In this document: positions 36,969 to 45,862 of the stretch, piece after piece
Layout of the letters: each line of letters starts with the position of its first letter
How positions within the stretch are numbered: position 1 is the first letter of the stretch
DNA from: Mesorhizobium sp. 65-26
GTDB taxonomy: Bacteria; Pseudomonadota; Alphaproteobacteria; Rhizobiales; Rhizobiaceae
NCBI GenBank assembly: GCA_001899205.1
Contig: MKVL01000001.1
Span: 62,001 to 126,000, forward strand
Direction: 5' to 3'
DNA: 64,000 nucleotides
Notes under the pieces: model-generated
What the model saw: the letters and a program-made list of their open reading frames with translations, nothing else
Databases searched by the model: none
What the model was told of the DNA's origin: nothing
Translations under genes and position numbers: made by a program

Positions 36969-38330
36969 GTGGAAGACCACGACACCGGCGCCGGCGCGTC
37001 GGATGTGGGTGAATCCAGCCATTCCGCGACGTCATCGGGCGCGCGGAACCGGAACGCCGGACGGCGGCCGAGCCATCAGGCGCGGCATCGGCCGGGTGGC
37101 GCCGAGGCTGGCGAAGCATCCGCAAATCAGAAGACCAGGGGCAAGAAGCGCCGCAAGCGAAGGCGCGGGCGCAAGGTTTTCGCGCGCGATGACGCGCGTC
37201 CCGGCACGGAGCCGGTAACGGGTTCCCCGCCGCCGGACAACGCTCCCCAGCCGGAGCATGTCGCACCCCCGGCCGTCATCTCGGTGCCGCAACGATCCCA
37301 CCAGGAACAGCGCCGTCCCTTCGTGCAGGAGCTGCCGGTCTTTGCGGCGCTCGATCTCGGCACCAACAACTGCCGCCTGCTGATCGCCGTGCCCGGCCGA
37401 CACGGCCAGTTCCGGGTGGTGGACGCGTTCTCGCGCATCGTCAGGCTGGGCGAAGGCCTTTCGGCCACCGGCCGTCTCGGGCAGGCGGCGATGGACCGCG
37501 CGGTCGAGGCGCTCAAGGTCTGCGGCGACAAGCTGCGCAACCGCAGGATCAGGAAGGCGAGGCTGATCGCCACGGAGGCCTGCCGTTCCGCCGAAAACGG
37601 CGTCGAGTTCCTGGAGCGGGTCGAGCGCGAGGCCGGGCTGAAGCTGGAGATCATCGACCGCCGCACCGAGGCGCGCCTGGCGGTTTCCGGCTGCGGCTCG
37701 CTGGTGGAGCGCGAGACGCAAGGCGTCGTGCTGTTCGACATTGGCGGCGGCTCGTCCGAGATCGCGCTCATCGACCTGACGGGTCGCCGCTCTGCCCGGC
37801 TGGCCAACCACATCGTCTCCTGGACATCGCTGCCGGTGGGGGTCGTCTCGCTGGCGGAGCGTTTCGGTGGGCGCACCGTGACGCCCGAGACCTTCGCCGC
37901 GATGGTCGACGATGTCGCCGGGCGGCTTGCCGCTTTCGATGGCCGCGACCGGCTGAGCCATCTCCTGGCCAGCCCGAATTTCCATCTGCTGGGCACGTCG
38001 GGCACGGTCACGACCCTGGCCGGCGTCCATCTCGATCTTGAACGCTACGACCGCCGGCGCGTCGACGGGCTGTGGATGGATCGCCATAGCGTCGATCGCA
38101 TGATCGAGAAGCTGATCGGCTGGGATTTCCAGCAGCGTGTGGCCAATCCTTGCATTGGCGCCGACCGTGCCGACCTCGTGCTCGCGGGTTGCGCCATCCT
38201 GCAGGCGATCCGGGATGTCTGGCCGTCCGAGCGCCTGCGCGTCGCCGATCGTGGCCTGCGCGAGGGCATATTGAGCGAACTGATGGCCGACGACGGCGTC
38301 TGGCGCGGCAACGGGCGGGGCAGGGCATGA
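36969..38330 (+). CDS. Ppx/GppA family phosphatase (exopolyphosphatase-like)
   Basis: A 453-residue protein. Residues 1-115 are a low-complexity, very basic extension (for example RGKKRRKRRRGRK). The catalytic ASKHA domain follows: FAALDLGTNNCRLLI, ATEACRSAENG, VVLFDIGGGSSEIALIDL and HLLGTSGTVTTLAGV. Ppx/GppA enzymes hydrolyse polyphosphate or pppGpp; which is used here is not evident. The short length after the domain suits the rhizobial form. Start is the GTG at 36969 behind GGAAGGAACG. The stop codon falls inside the first palindromic repeat unit (38325-38370). RlmE follows on the same strand. Confidence 0.88.
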   Translation: MEDHDTGAGASDVGESSHSATSSGARNRNAGRRPSHQARHRPGGAEAGEASANQKTRGKKRRKRRRGRKVFARDDARPGTEPVTGSPPPDNAPQPEHVAPPAVISVPQRSHQEQRRPFVQELPVFAALDLGTNNCRLLIAVPGRHGQFRVVDAFSRIVRLGEGLSATGRLGQAAMDRAVEALKVCGDKLRNRRIRKARLIATEACRSAENGVEFLERVEREAGLKLEIIDRRTEARLAVSGCGSLVERETQGVVLFDIGGGSSEIALIDLTGRRSARLANHIVSWTSLPVGVVSLAERFGGRTVTPETFAAMVDDVAGRLAAFDGRDRLSHLLASPNFHLLGTSGTVTTLAGVHLDLERYDRRRVDGLWMDRHSVDRMIEKLIGWDFQQRVANPCIGADRADLVLAGCAILQAIRDVWPSERLRVADRGLREGILSELMADDGVWRGNGRGRA

Positions 38331-38432
38331 TCCCGAAAAGTGGAGACCGGTTTTCGGGAGAGATCATGCCCCGACAGGAAAACCACGCATGATCCCGAAA
38401 AGTGGAAGCCGGTTGTCGGGAGAGATCATGCC
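38325..38432. repeat. Two tandem 46-bp palindromic intergenic repeats
   Basis: Units at 38325-38370 and 38387-38432 each begin GCATGATCCCGAAAAGTGG and end AGATCATGCC. The ends (GCATGATC/GATCATGC) and inner parts (CCCGAAAA/TTTTCGGG in unit 1) are inverted, so each can fold into a long hairpin; the second unit has TTGTCGGG instead. They are separated by 16 bp. I recall similar GATCATGC-type palindromes in rhizobial intergenic spaces. They lie between ppx/gppA and rlmE, overlapping the ppx stop. Confidence 0.85.
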
Positions 38433-38450
38433 GCAACGAGATATCAGGCC

Positions 38451-39146
38451 ATGACCAAGAAGCCGGGAAAGCCGGGCTCGGCAGGCATTCGCGTGCTGAA
38501 GACCAGGATCAAGAAGAAGAGCGGGCTGAAGGAATCGTCGCGCCGCTGGCTCGAACGCCACATGAACGACCCCTATGTTCAGCGCTCCAAGGCCGACGGC
38601 TACAGGTCGCGCGCGGCCTACAAGCTGATCGAGATCGACGACAAGCATCATCTCCTGAAGCCGGGCATGAAGGTGATCGATCTCGGCGCGGCCCCGGGCG
38701 GCTGGTGCCAGGTCGCCGCGGCCCGCACCAGGTCGACGGCCGAAAACCCGCATGTCGTCGGCATCGACTATCTCGAGATGGATGCCGTGCCCGGCGCTCC
38801 CGTGCTGTTGCTGGATTTCCTCGACCCCGACGCGCCGCAGAAACTGTCCGAGACTCTTGGTGGCCAGCCGGACGTCGTGCTGTCGGACATGGCCGCGCCG
38901 ACCACGGGCCATCGCCGGACCGACCATCTGCGCACCATGCATTTGTGCGAGGTGGCGGCCGACTTCGCGTTGCAGGTGTTGAAACCGGGCGGCCATTTCC
39001 TGGCCAAGACCTTCCAGGGTGGCGCGGAAAACGAATTGCTGGCCCGGCTGAAGCAGAATTTCCGCACGGTGCAGCACATCAAGCCGCCGGCCTCTCGCGA
39101 CGAGTCCGTGGAGCTCTACCTCCTCGCCAAGGATTTCAAGGGGTGA
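38451..39146 (+). CDS. rlmE: 23S rRNA (uridine2552-2'-O)-methyltransferase RlmE/FtsJ
   Basis: A 231-residue Rossmann methyltransferase acting on U2552 of 23S rRNA in the assembled 50S subunit. The SAM site is [16 protein letters not shown], and the K-D-K-E tetrad is placed in [38 protein letters not shown] and [13 protein letters not shown] basic N-terminal stretch ([16 protein letters not shown]) is typical of alphaproteobacterial forms. The ATG at 38451 starts right after the repeat pair; upstream in-frame sequence is repeat DNA. Confidence 0.94.
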   Translation: MTKKPGKPGSAGIRVLKTRIKKKSGLKESSRRWLERHMNDPYVQRSKADGYRSRAAYKLIEIDDKHHLLKPGMKVIDLGAAPGGWCQVAAARTRSTAENPHVVGIDYLEMDAVPGAPVLLLDFLDPDAPQKLSETLGGQPDVVLSDMAAPTTGHRRTDHLRTMHLCEVAADFALQVLKPGGHFLAKTFQGGAENELLARLKQNFRTVQHIKPPASRDESVELYLLAKDFKG

Positions 39147-39150
39147 GAAC

Positions 39151-39315
39151 CCGTTCCGCCGAGGCGGATCAGAACGTCCACTGGACGTTCTGAAGGGTTC
39201 GAACGCCCGGAGCTATAGCGAAGGGCAGGGCCTGGCCGTTCCGCCGAAGGCGGACCAGAACGTCAGGTGGACGTTCTGAAGGGTTCGAACGCCCGGAGCC
39301 TTAGCGGAGGGCAGG
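39151..39315. repeat. Direct repeat of two 80-bp hairpin-bearing units
   Basis: CCGTTCCGCCGA at 39151 and again at 39236 open two units of about 80 bp that share AGAACGTC...GGACGTTCTGAAGGG, TTCGAACGCCCGGAGC and GCGxAGGGCAGG. Each contains AGAACGTCC/GGACGTTCT, an inverted repeat able to form a hairpin, and CCGCC/GGCGG. The pair fills the space between rlmE (+) and the convergent MFS gene, so the hairpins may also stop transcription. Type unnamed to me; distinct from the 38325 repeats. Confidence 0.85.
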
Positions 39316-39328
39316 CTTCACGGAACGC

Positions 39329-40750
39329 CTACTTCCCGGGCGTGCTGACGGTTTCCAGCGTCTTGGGCGTCGCCAGCCTGCCATGGCCGGACACAGCGCT
39401 GCCGGCATCCGGCGCGAGCCGCAGGAATGTCAGCGATGCCGTCGCCGAGACCGCCGCGACGATGAAGAAGGCGGTGTGGAAATCGCTCAGCGTCAGCGGC
39501 CCGCCATGCACGGCGGTCGACACTTCCAGTATGCCGCCCGCAAGCGACACGCCGAGCGCGATCGACAGTTGCTGGAACACGGCGGTGATCGGCGTCGCCT
39601 TGCTGGTGTCGGCGGGCGCGATATCGGCGTAGGAGAGAGCGTTGACGCCGGTGAAGAACATCGACCGGATGAAGCCGCCGACCAGCAGGATCGAGAGCAT
39701 CAGCACATAAGGGGTCTGCGGCGTGAAGAAGCCGTAGATGGCGATCGAGCCGGCGGCGACGAGCGAGCCCGAGATCAGGACCCGGCGGAAGCCGACGAGA
39801 CGGAAGATCAGGGCGGTGACGAATTTCATGCCGATGGCGCCGATCGCCGAGACGAAGGTGATCATGCCGGACTGGAAGGGCGTCAGCCCGAAGCCGATCT
39901 GAAACATCAGCGGCAGCAGGAAGGGCACCGCGCCGATGCCGATGCGAAACAGCGAACCGCCGAGAACGGAGGAGCGGAACACCTGATTGCGGAACAGATC
40001 GAGCGCCAGCAGCGGGTTGGCGGCGCGCCGCGCATGCAAAAGGTAGAGCACGCCGCAGACGATGCCGGTCGCCACCGTGATGAAGCCGACCATTGGTGGC
40101 AGGGCTGGCAGGCTGACCACGGAGAGACCGAAGACGACGCCGGATGCCGCGAGCCCGCTCAGCAGGAAGCCGGGCACGTCGAGCGGCGGGGTCTCGATGG
40201 ATTCCGTCTCAGGCAGAAAGCGCGTCGCGAGCCAGATGCCGATGAGGCCGATCGGCACGTTGATGAGGAAGATCCAGTGCCAGGTGAAATAGGTGGTGAT
40301 GAAGCCGCCGATCGGCGGCCCGACCAGTGGTCCGACGAGGGCCGGCACGGTGAGCCAGGACATTGCCGCGACGAGGTCGCTCTTGGGCGTCGCCCGCACC
40401 AGCACCAGGCGCCCGACCGGCGTCATCATGGCGCCGCCCATGCCCTGCAGGAAGCGGGATATGACGAAGGCCGTCAACGAATTGGAGAAGGCGCAGGCCA
40501 CAGATCCCGCGATGAAGACGGCGATTGCCGCGCGAAACACGTTCTTGGCGCCAAACCGGTCGGCCATCCAGCCGCTGATCGGAATGAAAATCGCCAACGA
40601 GACCAGATAGGCCGTCAGCGCCAGCTTCAGCGCGATCGGGCTGGTATGGATATCGACGGCGATCGCCGGCAGCGACGTCGCGATCACGGTCGAATCCATG
40701 TTCTCCATGAAAAGAGCGACCGCCAGGATGAGCGGAATGATGCGGTTCAA
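39329..40750 (-). CDS. DHA2-type MFS multidrug efflux transporter
   Basis: A 473-residue inner-membrane protein with about 14 hydrophobic segments, the count for the EmrB/QacA (DHA2) class. Visible are TM1 with LFMENMDSTVIATSLPAIA (motif D1), the loop GWMADRFGAKNVFRAA (motif A), FLQGMGGAMMTPVGRLVLV and VGPPIGGFI (motif C). It would expel hydrophobic compounds using the proton gradient. No EmrA-like partner or regulator lies beside it. Confidence 0.9.
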   Translation of the reverse strand: MNRIIPLILAVALFMENMDSTVIATSLPAIAVDIHTSPIALKLALTAYLVSLAIFIPISGWMADRFGAKNVFRAAIAVFIAGSVACAFSNSLTAFVISRFLQGMGGAMMTPVGRLVLVRATPKSDLVAAMSWLTVPALVGPLVGPPIGGFITTYFTWHWIFLINVPIGLIGIWLATRFLPETESIETPPLDVPGFLLSGLAASGVVFGLSVVSLPALPPMVGFITVATGIVCGVLYLLHARRAANPLLALDLFRNQVFRSSVLGGSLFRIGIGAVPFLLPLMFQIGFGLTPFQSGMITFVSAIGAIGMKFVTALIFRLVGFRRVLISGSLVAAGSIAIYGFFTPQTPYVLMLSILLVGGFIRSMFFTGVNALSYADIAPADTSKATPITAVFQQLSIALGVSLAGGILEVSTAVHGGPLTLSDFHTAFFIVAAVSATASLTFLRLAPDAGSAVSGHGRLATPKTLETVSTPGK

Positions 40751-41047
40751 GGAAAACGCCCTGTTTGGTCTTCGCGATTCGGAACCAGGCTTGGGGGCGA
40801 GCCGGCAGGAGGCGCGGTTATCACGCCTAGGCCCAAAAGTCGCATTAAATCCCTGTCACGTTTGTGCGAGCGGCAACTGCTGGTAGCATCTTTCTCCCAA
40901 AGCCCCATAGTTTGTGGCTGCGACGCAAGGATCGGCTTTTCATTGCCGGCGGGACGTGGTACCAGCCACCGCCAATCCTGAAAGGGAAGAACGAGTCGGC
41001 GCTGTCCATTCCGGTCCAGCGCTTTTTCCGTATTCAAAGGGCTGGCC
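40751..41047. other. Intergenic region between MFS gene and guaB
   Basis: About 300 bp between divergent genes. It must hold the guaB promoter and the MFS promoter. I see no tRNA, riboswitch or long repeat. Reading frames across it are poor in coding character. AAAGGG five bases ahead of the guaB ATG is its ribosome binding site. Confidence 0.6.
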
Positions 41048-42550
41048 ATGGCAAAAATCATCGAAACGTCCACCGGCGCGCTGGCGCTGACCTTCGACGA
41101 CGTGCTGCTTCAGCCCGGTCATTCCGAGGTCATGCCCGGCCAGACCGACATCCGCGCGCGCATCGCCGGCGACATCGACCTCAACGTGCCGATCCTGTCG
41201 GCGGCAATGGATACCGTCACCGAGGCCCGCCTCGCCATCGCCATGGCCCAGGCCGGCGGCATCGGCGTCATTCATCGTAATTTCTCGCCGGCCGAGCAGG
41301 CCGAGCAGGTGCGGCAGGTGAAGAAGTTCGAATCCGGCATGGTCGTCAATCCGGTCACCATCGGCCCCGACGCCACGCTCGCCGACGCCCTGTCACTGAT
41401 GCGCATCAACGGCATATCGGGCATTCCGGTGGTCGAGAATGGCGGCACCGGCGGCCACAAGGTCGGCCGGCTGGTCGGCATCCTCACCAATCGCGACGTG
41501 CGCTTTGCTTCGGATCCCGCGCAGAAGGTCTATGAGTTGATGACCCGTGAGAACCTCATCACGGTCAAGGAGAATGTCGACCAGGACGAGGCCAAGCGGC
41601 TCCTGCACCAGCACCGCATCGAAAAGCTCGTCGTCGTCGACAAGAAGGGCAACTGCGTCGGCCTGATCACGGTCAAGGACATCGAGAAGTCGCAGCTCAA
41701 CCCGCACGCCACCAAGGACGCGCAGGGCCGCCTGCGCGCGGCGGCGGCCACCAGCGTCGGCGACGACGGTTTCGAGCGTGCCGAACGGCTGATCGATGCG
41801 GGCGTCGACCTGCTGGTGATCGATACCGCGCATGGCCACTCGCAGCGCGTGCTGGACGCGGTGACGCGGGCCAAGAAGCTCTCGAATTCGGTGCGTATCC
41901 TGGCCGGCAACGTCGCGACCGCCGAAGGCACCCAGGCGTTGATCGACGCGGGCGCCGATGCCGTCAAGGTCGGCATCGGGCCGGGCTCGATCTGCACGAC
42001 GCGAATCGTTGCCGGTGTCGGCGTGCCGCAGCTTTCGGCCATCATGTCGGCGGTGGAGACCGCGCACAAATCCGGCGCTTCGGTGATTGCCGACGGCGGC
42101 ATCAAATATTCCGGCGATCTCGCCAAGGCGCTCGCCGCCGGCGCCAGCGCCGCGATGATCGGCTCGCTGCTGGCCGGAACCGACGAGAGCCCGGGCGAGG
42201 TTTACCTGCATCAGGGCCGCTCGTTCAAGGCTTACCGGGGCATGGGTTCGGTCGGCGCGATGGCGCGCGGCTCGGCCGATCGCTACTTCCAGGCCGAGGT
42301 TCGCGACACGCTGAAACTCGTTCCGGAAGGCATCGAAGGGCAGGTTCCCTACAAAGGACCTGTGTCTGGTGTGCTTCACCAGCTTGCGGGCGGCCTGAAA
42401 GCCGCTATGGGTTATGTTGGCGCGCGCGATCTTGCTGACTTCCGCGAGCGTGCCACCTTTGTGCGCATATCCAACGCCGGACTTCGTGAAAGCCACGCCC
42501 ATGACGTCACGATTACCCGCGAAAGCCCGAACTATCCCGGCGGAGTCTGA
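41048..42550 (+). CDS. guaB: Inosine-5'-monophosphate dehydrogenase
   Basis: A 500-residue IMPDH, converting IMP to XMP with NAD+, the committed step of guanine nucleotide synthesis in the cytoplasm. N-terminal [15 protein letters not shown], two CBS domains between about residues 95 and 205 ([36 protein letters not shown]), [25 protein letters not shown] with the catalytic Cys, and the flap [20 protein letters not shown]. Normal length and complete. Confidence 0.97.
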   Translation: MAKIIETSTGALALTFDDVLLQPGHSEVMPGQTDIRARIAGDIDLNVPILSAAMDTVTEARLAIAMAQAGGIGVIHRNFSPAEQAEQVRQVKKFESGMVVNPVTIGPDATLADALSLMRINGISGIPVVENGGTGGHKVGRLVGILTNRDVRFASDPAQKVYELMTRENLITVKENVDQDEAKRLLHQHRIEKLVVVDKKGNCVGLITVKDIEKSQLNPHATKDAQGRLRAAAATSVGDDGFERAERLIDAGVDLLVIDTAHGHSQRVLDAVTRAKKLSNSVRILAGNVATAEGTQALIDAGADAVKVGIGPGSICTTRIVAGVGVPQLSAIMSAVETAHKSGASVIADGGIKYSGDLAKALAAGASAAMIGSLLAGTDESPGEVYLHQGRSFKAYRGMGSVGAMARGSADRYFQAEVRDTLKLVPEGIEGQVPYKGPVSGVLHQLAGGLKAAMGYVGARDLADFRERATFVRISNAGLRESHAHDVTITRESPNYPGGV

Positions 42551-42581
42551 CTCCTCCAGCCTCGCGCTGAACCTGACCACC

Positions 42582-43121
42582 ATGGTTCTGCGGCTGTCGC
42601 GCCATGCGGTGGCGCTGTGCTTTGCCTCAGCGACGGTATTCGTCGCCATGACGTTGCTGGAGTTTCTCTATTTTCGCGATCTGAGCGGCGGGCTGGCGTC
42701 GCTCGACATGCGCGTCACCGGCTTCAGCCCCGACGAAGGCATGGCCTGGCTGACCGCGCTCGGCCGGCGCGGCGGCGAGATCATCCTCGTCTGGCACTAC
42801 CTGACTTTCGATCTTCTGTTCCCGGCGTTGCTGTCGGTCACACTGGCCAGCCTGATTCTGGCCACGGGGCGGCGGCTGCCGGGATTTCGGGCGTTGCCAG
42901 CCCAGGCGCAGGCTCTCGTCGCGGTCGTTCTGGTGCTGCCCTACATGATCGCCGACTATTCGGAGAACATCATGGTGGCGCGGCTTCTATCGGATTTCCA
43001 GGCGGCCAATCCGGACTCGCTGTCCTTCGCGTCGGCGCTCATCGTCACCAAATTCGCGCTTCTGGCGATCCCGTTGATCGTCATCCCGGCCTTCTACCTG
43101 GCGGGCCAGAGGGGGCGCTGA
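42582..43121 (+). CDS. Small polytopic membrane protein of unknown function
   Basis: A protein of about 179 residues with four hydrophobic segments: HAVALCFASATVFVAMTLLEF, LLFPALLSVTLASLILA, AQALVAVVLVLPYMIADY and IVTKFALLAIPLIVIPAFYLAG. I do not recognise a named family. The start is unclear: I use the ATG at 42582, 32 bp after guaB; an ATG at 42501 would overlap guaB and add a charged stretch. It may be transcribed with guaB. Confidence 0.65.
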   Translation: MVLRLSRHAVALCFASATVFVAMTLLEFLYFRDLSGGLASLDMRVTGFSPDEGMAWLTALGRRGGEIILVWHYLTFDLLFPALLSVTLASLILATGRRLPGFRALPAQAQALVAVVLVLPYMIADYSENIMVARLLSDFQAANPDSLSFASALIVTKFALLAIPLIVIPAFYLAGQRGR

Positions 43122-43144
43122 ATTCCTGCCTGTTCCGGTTGCTG

Positions 43145-43163
43145 CAGGCGGCTACGCCGCCTG
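43145..43163. terminator. Hairpin between convergent membrane-protein and rnd genes
   Basis: CAGGCGGC (43145-43152) and GCCGCCTG (43156-43163) form a perfect 8-bp stem with loop TAC. It is placed between convergent genes and is a plausible bidirectional terminator, though no T-tract follows. Confidence 0.5.
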
Positions 43164-43197
43164 GGGACGCCGTTCATCCGCTGCCGTCGGCTAATCG

Positions 43198-44349
43198 TCA
43201 AAGGTCGAACAGCGCGATCTTGCGTTTGTCGAACTTGATTCCCATTTCGCCGCGCACGAGCTTCAGGGCCTGCTCTCCAAACACAGCGCGCCGCCAACCC
43301 TGAAGCGCCGGCACGTCGGCCGCTTCACCCTCGGCCGCGATCCGGTCGATATCGTCGCTTGAGGCGAGCACCTTGGTCGCGACGCCTTCCTTCTCCGCAA
43401 CGATCCTGAGCAGGACTTTCAGCAATTCGGCGGCGGCGCTCGATCCCTCGGGTGGCTGGAAGGTCTTGGGCAGCTTCGGCATGGCGTCGCGCGGCAGGGC
43501 GAGCGCGCCGTTGACCGTGCCGAGCAGCGAGGTTGCCGTCGCCGACCGCTCCCAACCTTTCGGCGTGGTGCGCAGCTTGCCGAGCGCGGCGGCATCGCGC
43601 GGCGCCTGCTGGGCAATCTCATAGATCGCGTCGTCCTTCAGCACCCGGCCGCGCGGCACGTCGCGCTCGCGCGCCTCGCGTTCGCGCCACGCCGCCACGG
43701 CCTGTACGACCGCCAGTTCCTGCGGCTTGCGCAACCGCATCTTGAGCCGCTTCCAGGCGTCTTCCGGATGAGGATCGTAGGTCTCGCGCGAGGTGAGAAC
43801 CTCCATCTCCTCGTTCAGCCAATGGCCGCGGTTCTCGCGCTTGAGCTCGGCGCTGAGGTGCTGGTAGACCTCGATGAGGTGGGTGACGTCGGCGAGCGCG
43901 TAATCGAGCTGCTTGTCCGAAAGCGGGCGATGGCGCCAGTCCGTGAAGCGCGACGACTTGTCGAGCCGCGCGCCGGTAACCTTCTGGACAAGCTGGTCAT
44001 AGGAGACGCTGTCGCCGAAACCGCAGACCATCGCTGCAACCTGCGTATCGAACACGGGGTGCGGCACGAGATCGCCGAGATGGACGATGATTTCGATGTC
44101 CTGTCGCGCCGCGTGGAAGACCTTGGTGACGGCCTCGTTGGCCATCAGCCGGAAGAAGGAGCGCAGGTCGAGATCGGGCGAGAGGGGGTCGATGAGCGCG
44201 GTGATTCCCGGAGCCGCCATCTGGATCAGGCAGAGGATCGGCCAGAAGGTCGTTTCGCGGATGAACTCGGTGTCGACGGTTACGAAGTCCGACTTTTCGA
44301 AAGCGGCGATTGCGGTTTCGAGTTCTTTCTGAGTGGTGATGACGTGCAT
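43198..44349 (-). CDS. rnd: Ribonuclease D
   Basis: A 383-residue DEDDy 3'-5' exoribonuclease that trims tRNA and other small RNA 3' ends. Motif I is FVTVDTEFIRE, motif II VFHAARQDIEIIVH, and motif III LDYALADVTHLIEVY, with metal-binding acids in place. HRDC domain(s) follow from about residue 210 (PQELAVVQAVAAWREREAR). The ATG at 44349 is preferred to the TTG just before it. Together with aspS (inserted MFS gene between) this is a common alphaproteobacterial neighbourhood. Confidence 0.94.
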   Translation of the reverse strand: MHVITTQKELETAIAAFEKSDFVTVDTEFIRETTFWPILCLIQMAAPGITALIDPLSPDLDLRSFFRLMANEAVTKVFHAARQDIEIIVHLGDLVPHPVFDTQVAAMVCGFGDSVSYDQLVQKVTGARLDKSSRFTDWRHRPLSDKQLDYALADVTHLIEVYQHLSAELKRENRGHWLNEEMEVLTSRETYDPHPEDAWKRLKMRLRKPQELAVVQAVAAWREREARERDVPRGRVLKDDAIYEIAQQAPRDAAALGKLRTTPKGWERSATATSLLGTVNGALALPRDAMPKLPKTFQPPEGSSAAAELLKVLLRIVAEKEGVATKVLASSDDIDRIAAEGEAADVPALQGWRRAVFGEQALKLVRGEMGIKFDKRKIALFDL

Positions 44350-44376
44350 CAAATCGCTTTTGGCAAGAGTACGGAC

Positions 44377-45669
44377 CTATTCAATTTCAGCCGGTGGCGT
44401 TTTCGTCAAGCGCCGGGAGTCCCGATCATGGTGCCGTTCCGTCGAGAGTTCGGCATTCTTTCCGGCAAGGCGTGCAAAGATGGTCGATGTGCGCAAAAGC
44501 GCGGTGAAGCGGCCGCGGTTCCCGGCGGGCACACCTGATCGGACCCGCATCCGGTAGAGGATCACCAGGATGAAGATCGCGTAGACGAGCGCGCTGAACA
44601 TGAACAGCGCGCTGGGTCCGAACAATTGCATCACGGTCGACGCGGCGAGGGGACCGCCAATGGCGCCGAAGGAGTAGAACAGCATCAGCGCCGCGTTGAT
44701 CAGCACGAATTCGCCCTTGTCGGCGCGGTCGTTCGAGTGCGCCGCAGAAAGCGAATAGAGCGGCATGGCGAAGCTGCCGAAGACGAAGACCATGATGAAG
44801 TTGAGGCCCGGATCACCCCGCGCGACGAAGGCCAGGCCCAGCGCGGCGACCATGGCGCAGCAGGTCGTCGTCAGCAGCACCGCGCGCCGGTCCCAGCGGT
44901 CGGACAGGTAGCCGAGCGGATACTGGATGAGCGCGCCGCCGAAGATGCCGACGCTGACGAAGGTGACGACGTCGGCGACGGACATGCCGATCTGCTCGGC
45001 ATAGACCGGCGACAGCGTGCGGAAGGCGCTGTTGGTTATGCCGACGGCGATGCAGCCGATGGAACCGAGCGGCGAGATCCGCCAGACGTGCGCAAGATCG
45101 AGCTTGACCTCCTCCGGTGGCGCCGGGTTGGTGCGATCCGCCAGCGAAACCGGCACCAGGGAGAGGGTGATCATCATCGACATCACGGCGAAGATGGCGA
45201 ATCCGCCGGCGCCGAAGAGCGGGATGAGGAACTGCGCGCTTGTCACCGAGCCGATGTCGACCATCCGATAGATGGCGAGCACGCTGGCGCGATCCTTGTT
45301 GCCTACGCCGGAGTTCAGCCAGGCCTCGATGACCGTGAACAGCCCCGCGAAGCAGAAGCCGCCGGCAAAGCGGATCAGGCACCACATCCATGGATCGATG
45401 ACCAGCACCAGTAGCAGCGTGCCGATCGAGGCGATCGCCGCGAGCGCCGAAAAGGTCCGGACATGGCCGACCGCCTTCAGGATGCGCGTGACGGCGAGGC
45501 AGCCGAGCAGGAAACCGGCGAAGTAGAATGTCCCCATCAGCCCGATGGTCGAGGCGGAGAAGCCTTCCTCCGCGCCGCGCAGCGCAATCAGCGTGCCCTG
45601 CAGCCCGTTGCCGCCGAGCAGAATGCCAGCGGCAAGCAGAAGCGGAATCAGCGGGCGGATGGAAGACAT
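44377..45669 (-). CDS. MFS transporter
   Basis: A 430-residue 12-segment major facilitator protein. Loop motifs such as FLLGCLAVTRILKAVGHVRTF and LGYLSDRWDRRAVLL are visible. A roughly 45-residue polar C-terminal tail follows the last segment (RSGVPAGNRG...TPPAEIE). The pattern resembles YcaD/YfkF-type transporters of unknown substrate. It ends 27 bp before rnd on the same strand and starts divergently from aspS. Confidence 0.85.
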   Translation of the reverse strand: MSSIRPLIPLLLAAGILLGGNGLQGTLIALRGAEEGFSASTIGLMGTFYFAGFLLGCLAVTRILKAVGHVRTFSALAAIASIGTLLLVLVIDPWMWCLIRFAGGFCFAGLFTVIEAWLNSGVGNKDRASVLAIYRMVDIGSVTSAQFLIPLFGAGGFAIFAVMSMMITLSLVPVSLADRTNPAPPEEVKLDLAHVWRISPLGSIGCIAVGITNSAFRTLSPVYAEQIGMSVADVVTFVSVGIFGGALIQYPLGYLSDRWDRRAVLLTTTCCAMVAALGLAFVARGDPGLNFIMVFVFGSFAMPLYSLSAAHSNDRADKGEFVLINAALMLFYSFGAIGGPLAASTVMQLFGPSALFMFSALVYAIFILVILYRMRVRSGVPAGNRGRFTALLRTSTIFARLAGKNAELSTERHHDRDSRRLTKTPPAEIE

Positions 45670-45862
45670 GAAAAAACGCGATCAATCAGGCAATAAGCTT
45701 TATTGAAGCATCCAGCGCGCCAAGGCCAGCGGCAATTGACCCGGCTCTTGGGCCACAGCCGCCCACTTGCCTTGACAAAGCGGGCCTCTCATGCGCTTTT
45801 CGCGCCAATTTCGAGCGGGCCGGAAGGCCCGCCCAACCACTATCCGGACACCACTCATGACC

